This document shows positions 9,903-17,462 of a stretch of DNA of 64,000 nucleotides, one piece after another. The notes below the pieces were generated by a model, which had not been told where the DNA came from, did no database searches, and saw only the letters and a program-made list of their open reading frames with translations. The translations under genes were made by a program, and so were the position numbers. Every line of letters begins with the position of its first letter. Position 1 is the first letter of the stretch. This DNA is from Bradyrhizobium sp. CCBAU 53351 (lineage in GTDB: Bacteria > Pseudomonadota > Alphaproteobacteria > Rhizobiales > Xanthobacteraceae): NCBI RefSeq assembly GCF_015291745.1, contig NZ_CP030059.1:3251501-3315500 (forward strand), written 5' to 3'.

Positions 9903-10468
9903 GTCGATCGAATGCCGAATCCAGACCTGATCCCTGGCGCTCCCCGGTCATCGTCGCGCAGATCCCCGACACCGGCCTGCATCGCAAGCTCGAGGCCTCG
10001 GCCGCCGAGCGGCAGGCCATCGCCGAGGTCGGCGGCCTGCGGGAGGTCCTGTCCGCCCACGCCGACCTCGACATTGTGCCCAGGAGCGGCGGCCGGGTTC
10101 AGGTGACCGGCACCATCAGGGCCAGGGTCGGCCAGACCTGCGTGGTCACGCTGGATCCGATGGAGAGCGAGATCGAGGAGGACGTGGACCTGATGTTCGC
10201 GCCCGAGGCCGAGGTGCGCCGCATGGCCGACCTGATCGAGGAGGGGCAGGACGACGAGGAGCCGCCGGAGGTGATCGATCCGCCGGAACCGATCGTCAAC
10301 GGCATGATCGATCTTGGCCGGATCGCCACCGACGCGCTGTTCCTGGCGGTCGACCCCTATCCGCGCAAGGAGGGCGCCGTGTTCGAGGCGGAGGTCACCG
10401 CGCCTGATCCGGAGGACCATCCCTTCGCCGCGTTGAAGGCGCTGCAGGACAACAAGAAGGGCGAATAG
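9899..10468 (+). CDS. yceD: DUF177 / YceD-family protein
   Basis: A 189-residue acidic protein of the YceD (DUF177) family, linked in bacteria and plastids to 23S rRNA accumulation or large-subunit assembly. The characteristic elements are GRVQVTGTIRARVGQTCVVT, then LDPMESEIEEDVDLMFAPE and, near the C-terminus, DPYPRKEGAVFE. It overlaps the upstream chaperone gene (ATGA). In many bacteria yceD is followed by rpmF (ribosomal protein L32) and plsX. Here plsX follows directly after a 298-bp gap and rpmF is absent, as expected for rhizobia. Confidence 0.9.
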   Translation: MSRSNAESRPDPWRSPVIVAQIPDTGLHRKLEASAAERQAIAEVGGLREVLSAHADLDIVPRSGGRVQVTGTIRARVGQTCVVTLDPMESEIEEDVDLMFAPEAEVRRMADLIEEGQDDEEPPEVIDPPEPIVNGMIDLGRIATDALFLAVDPYPRKEGAVFEAEVTAPDPEDHPFAALKALQDNKKGE

Positions 10469-10766
10469 CCGGCCCTTCCCCCTGGGATAGCCTTGCAACG
10501 GTGCACGAGGCATCTGCCTGGATGGTTTCAAAAAGCCCTTTATCTGACTGATTTCAATGTATTTCTTGCAAATTCCGGGGTCCGCCCCCGGATCGCCCGG
10601 GATGCAAAAGCCTGGGGGCAAGAGGTTGTTTCGGGATAACAAAACGCTATTGTCGCGCCCCGGTCGGGGCGCGGCGTGGCGCCTGACCGGTCGCCATGTC
10701 CATGGCGAACTCATTCTGCGGCCCGCTCGCGCAAGACCGCACCAGATCAGGTTTTCCAGGACTTTT
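10469..10766. other. Gap between yceD and plsX
   Basis: Roughly 300 bp with no credible gene. The open frame into plsX runs back to 10557 but its translation there is Arg/Pro-rich and lacks PlsX features. A GC-rich hairpin (CCGGGG / CCCCGG) lies near 10577-10595. A promoter for plsX-fabH-ihfA is expected here; I see no clear consensus boxes. Confidence 0.4.
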
Positions 10767-11828
10767 ATGCCAAGCAAGGTTCGTATTGCGCTTGACGCCA
10801 TGGGGGGCGACGCCGGCGCCGCCGTGGTCATTCCGGGCGCGGCCATCTCGCTTGGCAGGCATCGCGACACCGAGTACCTGCTGGTCGGGGACCGCGCCAA
10901 GATCGAGCCCGAGCTCGAGAAGCATCCCGAGCTCAAGGCCGCCTCGAAGGTCATCCATACCGACGTCGCCGTCAGCGGTTCGGACAAGCCGAGCCAGGCG
11001 CTGCGGCGCGGCCGCAAGACGTCCTCGATGTGGCTTGCCATCGACGCGGTGAAGAAGGGCGAGGCGGATGTCGCAGTCTCCGCCGGCAATACCGGCGCGT
11101 TGATGGCGATGTCGCGCTTCCACCTGCGCACGCTGAAGGGGATCGACCGCCCGGCCATTACGGGGATATGGCCGACCAGGCGCGGCGAATCCGTCGTGCT
11201 CGATCTCGGCGCCACCATCGGCGGCGACGCGCACCATCTGGTGTCGCTCGCGCTCATGGGGGCGGCGACGGCGAGCGTGCTGTTCGACAAGAAGCGGCCC
11301 ACGGTTGGCCTGCTCAATATCGGGACCGAGGAGATCAAGGGCCACGAGGAGATTCGCGAGGCCGGGGAAATCCTGCGGGCGCGGAACCTGCCGGAGCTCG
11401 ACTATATCGGCTTCGTCGAGGGTGACGGCATCGGCAAGGGCGTCGCCGACGTGATCGTGACCGAAGGCTATGCCGGCAACATCGCGCTCAAGGCCGCCGA
11501 GGGAACCGCCCGGCAGATGGCCGAATTACTCCGCAACGAGATGAAACGGAGCTGGCTGTCCAAGCTCGGTTATCTCTTTGCCAGCAGCGCCTTCCAGGCC
11601 CTGCGGGACAAGATGGACCCGAACAAGTCCAATGGCGGCGTGTTCCTGGGTTTGAACGGACTGGTGGTCAAGAGCCACGGCGGAACCAGCGCCGAAGGCT
11701 TTGCCTATGCGATCGATGTTGGCTATGAGATGGCTCACTACGATCTCCTGAACAAGATCAATCAGATGCTCAACCGCGAGGGTGGTGCACTCAATTCCGT
11801 GCAGGCCGCGCAGGAGGCTGTTTCGTGA
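10767..11828 (+). CDS. plsX: Phosphate acyltransferase PlsX
   Basis: A 353-residue cytosolic or peripheral enzyme that converts acyl-ACP plus phosphate to acyl-phosphate, the donor for PlsY in phospholipid synthesis. The start is set at the ATG of [15 protein letters not shown], since IALDAMGGD is the conserved PlsX N-terminus. Other family blocks are [33 protein letters not shown] and [16 protein letters not shown]. Its last four bases overlap fabH (GTGA), so the two lipid genes are translationally coupled. Confidence 0.97.
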   Translation: MPSKVRIALDAMGGDAGAAVVIPGAAISLGRHRDTEYLLVGDRAKIEPELEKHPELKAASKVIHTDVAVSGSDKPSQALRRGRKTSSMWLAIDAVKKGEADVAVSAGNTGALMAMSRFHLRTLKGIDRPAITGIWPTRRGESVVLDLGATIGGDAHHLVSLALMGAATASVLFDKKRPTVGLLNIGTEEIKGHEEIREAGEILRARNLPELDYIGFVEGDGIGKGVADVIVTEGYAGNIALKAAEGTARQMAELLRNEMKRSWLSKLGYLFASSAFQALRDKMDPNKSNGGVFLGLNGLVVKSHGGTSAEGFAYAIDVGYEMAHYDLLNKINQMLNREGGALNSVQAAQEAVS

Positions 11829-12805
11829 CTCAAATTCGTTCGGTCGTGCTCGGCTGCGGCTCCTATCTGCCGGAGCAGGTGGTGACCAACGCCCAATTGG
11901 CGGCGCGTATCGACACCTCCGACGAGTGGATCGTGCAGCGCACCGGCATTCGCGAGCGGCACGTCGCGGCCGAGGGCGAGTTCACCTCGCATTTGGCGAT
12001 CAGGGCGGCGCAGGCCGCGCTCGGCGATGCCGGCGTGGACGCGCAGTCGATCGACCTCATCGTGCTGGCGACCTCGACGCCGGACAACACCTTTCCCGCG
12101 ACCGCCGTCGCCGTGCAGAACGCGCTCGGCATCAATCACGGCGCGGCGTTTGACCTGCAAGCGGTGTGCTCGGGCTTCGTGTTCGCGCTCGCCACCGCCG
12201 ACAATTTCCTGCGCACCGGCGCCTTCAAGCGCGCGCTGGTGATCGGCGCCGAGACCTTCTCGCGCATTCTCGACTGGAACGACCGCGGCACGTGCGTGCT
12301 GTTCGGCGACGGCGCCGGTGCGGTCGTGCTGGAGGCGCAGGAGCAGCCGGGCAACGCCGCAACCGACCGCGGCGTCGTGACCACGCATCTGCGCTCCGAC
12401 GGCCGCCACAAGGCGAAGCTGTTCGTCGACGGCGGGCCGTCCTCGACCCAGACCGTCGGTCATCTGCGCATGGAAGGCCGCGAGGTCTTCAAGCATGCGG
12501 TCGGCATGATCACCGACGTCATCGTCGACGCCTTCCAGGCGACCGGGCTCAATGCCGAGACCATCGACTGGTTCGTGCCGCACCAGGCCAACAAGCGAAT
12601 CATCGACGCCTCCGCCCACAAGCTCCACATCGCGCCGGAGAAGGTGGTGCTGACGGTGGACCGCCACGGCAACACCTCGGCCGCCTCGATCCCGCTGGCG
12701 CTGACGGTGGCGCGCAAGGACGGCCGCATCAAGAAGGGCGATATGGTGCTGCTGGAAGCCATGGGCGGCGGCTTCACCTGGGGCTCCGCGTTGGTGCGCT
12801 GGTAG
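11825..12805 (+). CDS. fabH: Beta-ketoacyl-ACP synthase III
   Basis: The 326-residue enzyme starts fatty-acid elongation by condensing acetyl-CoA with malonyl-ACP. The catalytic triad is present: Cys115 in [11 protein letters not shown], His in VPHQANKRI, and Asn in [11 protein letters not shown]. Length is standard. Translation begins at GTG, which overlaps the plsX stop. It is followed by ihfA and a merR-like gene in the order conserved across Rhizobiales. Confidence 0.97.
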   Translation: MTQIRSVVLGCGSYLPEQVVTNAQLAARIDTSDEWIVQRTGIRERHVAAEGEFTSHLAIRAAQAALGDAGVDAQSIDLIVLATSTPDNTFPATAVAVQNALGINHGAAFDLQAVCSGFVFALATADNFLRTGAFKRALVIGAETFSRILDWNDRGTCVLFGDGAGAVVLEAQEQPGNAATDRGVVTTHLRSDGRHKAKLFVDGGPSSTQTVGHLRMEGREVFKHAVGMITDVIVDAFQATGLNAETIDWFVPHQANKRIIDASAHKLHIAPEKVVLTVDRHGNTSAASIPLALTVARKDGRIKKGDMVLLEAMGGGFTWGSALVRW

Positions 12806-12939
12806 AGCCACAGTCGATAAAATTTTGCCGGAATCAGCTGGGATTATCGATGCGCCTGCATTGATGAGCGCTGTTGACCGCCGTATCGTAAGCTCATAAT
12901 TTCAGACAACAATTGTTCGCCGTGATGTGGGGCAGGGCG

Positions 12940-13281
12940 ATGACCGATCAAAGTAAAACCGTAACGCGTGTCGATCTGTGCGAAGCCGTCTACCAGAAGG
13001 TGGGCCTGTCGCGCACGGAATCGTCCGCTTTCGTGGAACTCGTGCTGAAGGAGATCACCGATTGCCTGGAAAAGGGCGAGACGGTGAAGCTGTCCTCGTT
13101 CGGGTCCTTCATGGTGCGCAAGAAGGGTCAGCGCATCGGACGCAACCCGAAGACCGGCACCGAGGTACCGATCTCGCCGCGCCGCGTCATGGTGTTCAAG
13201 CCATCGGCGATCCTGAAGCAGCGGATCAATGCCCAGCACCGCACCAATGGTGATGCCAGCAAGGCTCAACCCGAGGCGTAA
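12940..13281 (+). CDS. ihfA: Integration host factor alpha subunit
   Basis: The 113-residue HU/IHF-family DNA-bending protein shows the family signature in [20 protein letters not shown], including the beta-arm RNPKTG, followed by [19 protein letters not shown] bends DNA at specific sites and serves transcription, replication and site-specific recombination, including phage integration. The ATG at 12940 ([10 protein letters not shown]) is favoured over a TTG-started extension at 12913; a GGCAGGG element lies just before it. About 130 bp separate it from fabH. Confidence 0.95.
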   Translation: MTDQSKTVTRVDLCEAVYQKVGLSRTESSAFVELVLKEITDCLEKGETVKLSSFGSFMVRKKGQRIGRNPKTGTEVPISPRRVMVFKPSAILKQRINAQHRTNGDASKAQPEA

Positions 13282-13305
13282 CGCCTCCCGCGAAGGATTT
13301 GGCAT

Positions 13306-13878
13306 TTGGACAAGGCGCCGGATGCGTTCCGAACCATCAGCGAAGTAGCGCAGGAGCTCGACATCCCGCAGCACGTGCTGCGGTTCTGGGAAACCCGCTT
13401 CTCCCAGATCAAGCCGATGAAGCGCAGCGGCGGCCGCCGCTATTACCGCCCCGACGACGTCGACCTGCTCAAGGGCATCCGCCGCCTGCTCTACGGCGAG
13501 GGCTACACCATCCGCGGCGTGCAGCGGATCCTGAAGGAGCACGGTGTCAAATCGGTGCAGGGCCTTGCCGACAGCGCCGCCGCGGTCTCGTTCGGCGCCA
13601 TCGAGGACGCCATCGGCGCCAGCCTGATGGAGCCTGAGGACGAGGAGGCGCCGATCAAGGGCGTCACCGACACCGACGATGACGACTACCAGGGCGACGA
13701 AGAGGAAGGCATCGACTTCCGCTTCAGCGAGATCGACGACGAGGAGATCCTCACCACCTTCCGCAAGGGCGGCACCCCCGCCGCGCCCAGCGCGCTGGAC
13801 CGGGAGCGCCTCGGGAAGGCGCTCGCAGACCTCGTCGCCTGCCGCGAGATGCTGGATCAGGCGCTGAAGGACGGGTAG
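13306..13878 (+). CDS. MerR-like regulator downstream of ihfA
   Basis: A 190-residue protein with a MerR HTH at the N-terminus: [20 protein letters not shown] then [22 protein letters not shown] middle acidic, low-complexity stretch (about residues 105-145) is followed by a short helical tail containing [19 protein letters not shown]. This gene follows ihfA in many alphaproteobacteria and its targets are unknown. Translation appears to start at TTG with GAAGG upstream; no better start precedes the HTH. The spacing to ihfA (24 bp) suggests co-transcription. Confidence 0.88.
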   Translation: MDKAPDAFRTISEVAQELDIPQHVLRFWETRFSQIKPMKRSGGRRYYRPDDVDLLKGIRRLLYGEGYTIRGVQRILKEHGVKSVQGLADSAAAVSFGAIEDAIGASLMEPEDEEAPIKGVTDTDDDDYQGDEEEGIDFRFSEIDDEEILTTFRKGGTPAAPSALDRERLGKALADLVACREMLDQALKDG

Positions 13879-14006
13879 GGGCGGTATTCGGACCGCGCGG
13901 CCAGTTCCCCGGGGCGCTCCGGGCTCCGAGCCGATCAAGGAGAGGCACCAAAATGCTGCGACCTCGCCTTGCGCATCGCGCCGATCCTAGCTAATGGAAC
14001 GACGTT

Positions 14007-14084
14007 CGGAGCGTGGCGCAGCCCGGTTAGCGCACTAGTCTGGGAGACTAGGGGTCGGAGGTTCAAATCCTCTCGCTCCGACCA
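14007..14084 (+). tRNA. tRNA-Pro(GGG)
   Basis: The acceptor stem CGGAGCG pairs with CGCTCCG, followed by A and an encoded CCA. The anticodon arm CTAGT-CTGGGAG-ACTAG places GGG in the loop, and the T arm GGAGG-TTCAAAT-CCTCT is standard. From the anticodon loop onward the sequence is repeated at 32504-32554, so this gene is the integration site of the adjacent prophage and remains complete on the left side. Confidence 0.95.
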
Positions 14085-14089
14085 TTTTT
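14039..14089 (+). repeat. attL: 51-bp direct repeat within tRNA-Pro
   Basis: This 51-bp stretch is identical to 32504-32554. It covers the anticodon loop, variable region, T arm, acceptor 3' strand and CCA of the tRNA plus five T residues. The integrase gene begins about 400 bp inside. It is therefore read as attL. Confidence 0.92.
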
Positions 14090-14189
14090 ACCAATAGAAT
14101 CAATCGCATCTTTGGGCGGTCGGTTTGTAGCCAACCGCCCGTTTGCAGGTGGTTTGCAGAATTGTTCCTCTGACGTTCCTGCGAGGTAG

Positions 14190-14387
14190 TTATCCCGGAC
14201 CCTTATATTCCGGTGCGATCTTGTTGCCCGCGGCGTTCAGCGCGCCTTGAGCCAATAGGACGGCAGCGTAGGCAGCGCCCTTGTCCGGGTGATTTTCGGG
14301 AAGCGAGCGGTAATATTCCATGGCCTCGCGGTGGTTGTCATAGCACTTGCTGTATTCGGCCCATGCCGGGTCGTCTTCAACAGTCAT
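14190..14387 (-). CDS. Small hypothetical protein between attL and integrase
   Basis: A 65-residue acidic protein, MTVEDDPAWAEYSKCYDNHR at its start, with no signal peptide or transmembrane segment and no family I recognise. It lies downstream of the integrase on the same strand, about 110 bp away. The ATG at 14387 is preferred to a longer frame because the extension overlaps low-complexity sequence. It could be an accessory of the element. Confidence 0.5.
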   Translation of the reverse strand: MTVEDDPAWAEYSKCYDNHREAMEYYRSLPENHPDKGAAYAAVLLAQGALNAAGNKIAPEYKGPG

Positions 14388-14494
14388 TCGGGATGATCTC
14401 CATTGAGGGGCTGTTGCCAGCATGTAGGGCGGGCACCCTCGGAAATCGACAGATCACCTGATGATTAACGGGTATAATCGACGCGCAAATCGCC

Positions 14495-15544
14495 TTATGA
14501 AATCGCCGCTCGATCTCGGTAGTCTTCGAGCTTTGCATAGGCGTTCGCCGCCAATACGCCGCGGCGAGCCAAATAGGCATCGATCACACGCTGCGCCTTA
14601 TCTACCGTCCAAGTCAGCGCCTCGGCGATCTCCGGAGCGGTTGCGCCGGCCTCAGCGAGCAACGTAGCGGCCGTGCCCCGATTGTCGTGAAAGTTCAGAT
14701 CGCCAGCGCCGACGGCATCCGAGTCCTCGCGCCAGTGATCGTTGAAGTAGCGCTTCCTGTAGGCCTTGCCGGTAGTCGTCAACATGACCAGGGCGCCGTC
14801 GCGGGGCAGGGCGTCGAGATGGGCCTTCAGCTCCCGCGTTGCGGGGATCCAGAGCATCTTGCCGGTCTTGCTTGACCGAATTTGCACCCGCTGCCCGTCG
14901 TAGCGCGTCCAGGCGAACTTGCGGACATCGCTGGCGCGCATGGCGGTATTTCGGACTAGGATCATGGCCGTCGCCATTGCCGGCCGCGCTGTCCTGATGA
15001 ACTGCTGCTGTAGCTCCTCCGACCACGTCTTGTCGGCCCGGTCGCTTTTGTAGAGCCGGTGGAACGTCGGAATAGGGTGGTGCTTGATGCGGCGCTGCTC
15101 TTTCGCGAATGAAAGCACACGGCAGAGCGCCGACATGAGGTTATCGGCAGATCGGCGCGAGGTCTTGCCTAGCTCCTGATGCCACGCGAGGGCGTCCGCC
15201 GCGAATGCGTCGGCATCGTCCGGGTTATTAAACGTATCCTCTGGGACGGTGCCCCACTTCTGTTCGATGCGCTTGAACTTCCATGGATACTGCTTGCGAG
15301 ACTCCTCGCTCAGCGCGGCGTAGGTGCTGGAAGTATCGAACAGGCGAATGAGATCGGTGAACGTCTTTTCGCTCTTGCGACGGGTTCGCTTCTCCGCCTC
15401 AGCGTAGGTCTCAGCAAGCCGGTCGGGGTCCAGGCGAATGCCGGTGGCGCGGTGGTAGAGATAGATTTTGACCGTGCCGTCAGCCTGACGCTTGGGAACG
15501 CGGTTGATGCCCTTGAGCTTAAGCGGCTTGGGTCTTACGCGCAT
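14495..15544 (-). CDS. Tyrosine recombinase (phage integrase)
   Basis: A 349-residue site-specific recombinase that should insert and excise the element at tRNA-Pro. The C-terminal catalytic domain has all expected residues: Arg203 (AMRASD), Lys226 (SSKTGK), His286-x2-Arg289 (NFHDNRG), Trp312 and nucleophile Tyr324 (VIDAYL). The N-terminal part (about 60-150) resembles a core-binding SAM-like domain. The gene points towards the tRNA and lies 0.4 kb from attL, the usual arrangement. Its 5' end overlaps the excisionase-like gene by 26 bp, so the two are translated together. Confidence 0.95.
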   Translation of the reverse strand: MRVRPKPLKLKGINRVPKRQADGTVKIYLYHRATGIRLDPDRLAETYAEAEKRTRRKSEKTFTDLIRLFDTSSTYAALSEESRKQYPWKFKRIEQKWGTVPEDTFNNPDDADAFAADALAWHQELGKTSRRSADNLMSALCRVLSFAKEQRRIKHHPIPTFHRLYKSDRADKTWSEELQQQFIRTARPAMATAMILVRNTAMRASDVRKFAWTRYDGQRVQIRSSKTGKMLWIPATRELKAHLDALPRDGALVMLTTTGKAYRKRYFNDHWREDSDAVGAGDLNFHDNRGTAATLLAEAGATAPEIAEALTWTVDKAQRVIDAYLARRGVLAANAYAKLEDYRDRAAIS

Positions 15545-15776
15545 TCTCAGCCTTCCACCGCTGGTATGGGGTCATTTCCAGGGCAGATTCTGTCACAAGG
15601 CCCGATGCCCGGTCTAGGGCAGAGTCAAGGGCCTTGAGGTCCCAGCGGTTCGTTCCGGGCATTGCCCTGGGGATAAGTCCCTTTTGAATCCACCGGTCAA
15701 AAGCGGACAGGGTGTTGCAGCCGCAGTAGTCGGCCGCCTCCTGTTTCGTGAGCATGCGTTTGACCGGCTGATTCAT
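15519..15776 (-). CDS. Excisionase-like helix-turn-helix protein
   Basis: An 85-residue protein whose N-terminal half, MLTKQEAADYCGCNTLSAFD then RWIQKGLIPRAMPGTNRWDL, is a winged HTH of the MerR/excisionase (HTH_17) type. Its position directly before and overlapping the integrase suggests a recombination directionality factor. The ATG at 15776 is chosen because upstream sequence in frame belongs to the preceding gene read in another frame. Family assignment is from the HTH pattern only. Confidence 0.75.
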   Translation of the reverse strand: MNQPVKRMLTKQEAADYCGCNTLSAFDRWIQKGLIPRAMPGTNRWDLKALDSALDRASGLVTESALEMTPYQRWKAENARKTQAA

Positions 15777-15780
15777 GTCG

Positions 15781-16059
15781 CTATCGACGGATTCCAAACA
15801 TCTCCAATGCCCCGGCGATGCCGGCAGCAATGCCTGGGTCGCTGGCGCTTCCGGTTGCAACCTTGGGAGCAGGCTCGCTTCCGTCCGTGATAAACCGGGC
15901 GCTGGCCTCGAAATGGTCCTCCAGCACCTCGTGGGTGCGCTCAACAATTTTTTCGATGAGCGCTTCGCTGGAATCAATCGGACCAGGAATCTCAAATTCA
16001 AACGCTGGAAGTCTGACAGTCAGACTGGAGTCGTCATGCCGGATCACGCTGATGGTCAT
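15781..16059 (-). CDS. Hypothetical phage protein upstream of excisionase
   Basis: A 92-residue acidic protein with a beta-rich start (MTISVIRHDDSSLTVRLPAF) and a helix rich in Glu (EALIEKIVERTHEVLEDHFE). I recognise no family. It ends four bases before the excisionase ATG and is preceded by GGAGAG eight or nine bases from its ATG, so it is probably the first gene of the integrase operon. It starts just below the large inverted repeat at 16080-16172. Confidence 0.6.
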   Translation of the reverse strand: MTISVIRHDDSSLTVRLPAFEFEIPGPIDSSEALIEKIVERTHEVLEDHFEASARFITDGSEPAPKVATGSASDPGIAAGIAGALEMFGIRR

Positions 16060-16079
16060 TTATCTTCTCTCCGTTGTCA

Positions 16080-16172
16080 CTCAGTCGGTTCCGTCCCGCA
16101 CGTCCGAAACCAGCCGGCGGAAGGAAACACCGGCTGGTCCCGACGGACGGAGAGCAGGCGGAGCCGACTGAG
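16080..16172. repeat. Three-tier imperfect inverted repeat (93 bp)
   Basis: Nested arms: CTCAGTCGG (16080-16088) with CCGACTGAG (16164-16172); TCCGTCC (16090-16096) with GGACGGA (16145-16151); CCAGCCGG (16110-16117) with CCGGCTGG (16130-16137). The structure lies just upstream of the first gene of the integrase operon and may act as an operator array, an mRNA leader structure or a terminator for transcripts arriving from the virion operon. Confidence 0.7.
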
Positions 16173-16275
16173 AGACGCCGTCTGCTCTGAGGAATATAGC
16201 GGGAAATTCTACGGAGATTCCGAAGGAAAGAAATCGCTGCAACCCGGCGGATTTTCATAATCGGGGAGCGGTATC

Positions 16276-16556
16276 CATTCCGGGAAGGGTGACGCAAACC
16301 TGTCACGCTCTCCCGTCTAATAATAGAATCTAGGTATACCCTCTTTCTTCTCTTTCTTTCTTTTAGACGGCACAGCGTGACAGAGGGTGGTGCCGTTAGA
16401 GATTAGTAAATTCAATGTCTTAGATTCCGGAGTGGCACCACCCTGTCACGCTAGGCCTAAAACGGCACCACCCTCACTGGCACCACCCTGTCACGCTTTT
16501 CGGCTGAATCGGCACCACCCTCCCGGATCGGGAACGGCACCACCCTCTGTCACGCT
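16276..16556. repeat. Non-coding array 1 (origin-like; inverted arms plus six short repeats)
   Basis: CTGTCACGCT (16300-16309) faces AGCGTGACAG (16374-16383) across a 64-bp AT- and pyrimidine-rich core containing TATACCCTCTTTCTTCTC. A repeated word follows: AGGGTGGTGCCG once (16384-16395), then its inverse CGGCACCACCCT or GGCACCACCCT at 16434, 16463, 16479, 16510 and 16535, three of these extended by TGTCACGCT. The last copy runs into the stop codon of the neighbouring gene. The layout is repeated with different words at 30753-31029. It resembles an iteron-type origin with an unwinding element, but function is inferred. Confidence 0.85.
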
Positions 16557-17362
16557 AGACGCCAAGGGCGACCCGGCATCTCCAGTTTGGCGACCACCTC
16601 TAGCAGCCGCTCGGCGCGGCGCTTCGTCATAGACTTGTCGGGATGGTGTCGCGCCACGTTACGAGCGGAGACCTTGCCGGCGCACCGCTTCCGCACAAGC
16701 TCGCGCGTGACCCATGCGACAGCGTATTCGTGCGCCCGGTTCTGAAGCTGTTTCAGGAATGGATCGCCGGCATGGTTGACTGTTGCTGCCAGTAGAGCCG
16801 CGAGGCGCTTGTCGAATTCGCGCACATATCCGGTTGGTTCATAAGGGATCGGGGCGCCGCCGCTATCAAGGCTCGCGAGAAGATCGTCTTCATTCTCGAA
16901 TATGGGCGCGCGGTCTTTGTCCCGTTTCCGCCGTTGGCGCTCGCATGCCAACTTGCGTTTGCGCTCTGCCTTGGCGGCCAACCTCGCGTCTTCCTCAAGG
17001 CGCTCACGTTCTAGGTTTCTCCGGTGCCGGGCCTCGCGGGCGGCTCTAAGCATGGCGGCATTGGCGGCGGCCTTTGACGCGAAGAGCAGGGCTGAGGGTG
17101 CTTCAGGTTCGATCTGGGCCGGAGGCGTCTCGACGATAGGCGGCGGTGCGGCGCCATCGTCGAGAGCATCCAGCGCGGCCATCAAATCTTCCAAGGCGGT
17201 ATTGGGCGCATCGCCGCCGATCGTTACGCATCGCCCCGGCTGGCAGCCATCGGGGAAAAGGCTGCGCTCCAACTGTTCGTCTGACATACCCGCCATAGCG
17301 GGCTCGGACCAACTGGCCTTCGAATTCGTGCTATACTCTAGTTGTAGTTCTGACGCCGTCAC
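16550..17362 (-). CDS. Hypothetical protein with basic coiled coil, ends inside array 1
   Basis: A 270-residue protein I do not recognise. It has an acidic, Pro-rich N-terminal part, an Arg/Lys/Glu-rich predicted coiled coil (about 115-165), and a C-terminal helical region with KLQ/EYAVAW and RNVARHHPDKSMTKRRAERL, which could bind nucleic acid. It starts at GTG with AAGGAG eight bases upstream, after the tape-measure gene and a strong hairpin. Its stop codon lies in the last repeat of array 1, which makes it a candidate array-binding or replication protein, but this is speculation. Confidence 0.65.
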   Translation of the reverse strand: MTASELQLEYSTNSKASWSEPAMAGMSDEQLERSLFPDGCQPGRCVTIGGDAPNTALEDLMAALDALDDGAAPPPIVETPPAQIEPEAPSALLFASKAAANAAMLRAAREARHRRNLERERLEEDARLAAKAERKRKLACERQRRKRDKDRAPIFENEDDLLASLDSGGAPIPYEPTGYVREFDKRLAALLAATVNHAGDPFLKQLQNRAHEYAVAWVTRELVRKRCAGKVSARNVARHHPDKSMTKRRAERLLEVVAKLEMPGRPWRLA

Positions 17363-17381
17363 GTCGGAAACTCCTTCTGTT

Positions 17382-17418
17382 GAGCCTCAGGGATGCGGGT
17401 CCCTGAGGCTCTTATTTT
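17382..17418 (+). terminator. Perfect 12-bp hairpin with T-tract on the plus strand
   Basis: GAGCCTCAGGGA and TCCCTGAGGCTC pair around a 6-nt loop, followed on the plus strand by TTATTTT. The flanking genes are read from the minus strand, where the hairpin is followed by AACAGAAGGAG and the GTG of the next gene. It may terminate stray plus-strand transcripts or process/insulate the minus-strand mRNA after the tape-measure gene. Confidence 0.65.
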
Positions 17419-17462
17419 GGGTTCAATCAGGAATATAGCGGTCGGGGGCGGGCACGATCGGC

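Noticed and set aside
16034..16306. 90-residue minus-strand ORF across the inverted repeat
   Set aside because: Arg/Ser/Pro-rich translation and overlap with the next gene; it lies in the control region.
16434..16556. CRISPR array
   Set aside because: Units are only 11-22 bp with irregular 5-20 bp gaps, in mixed orientation and with no cas genes; not a CRISPR pattern.
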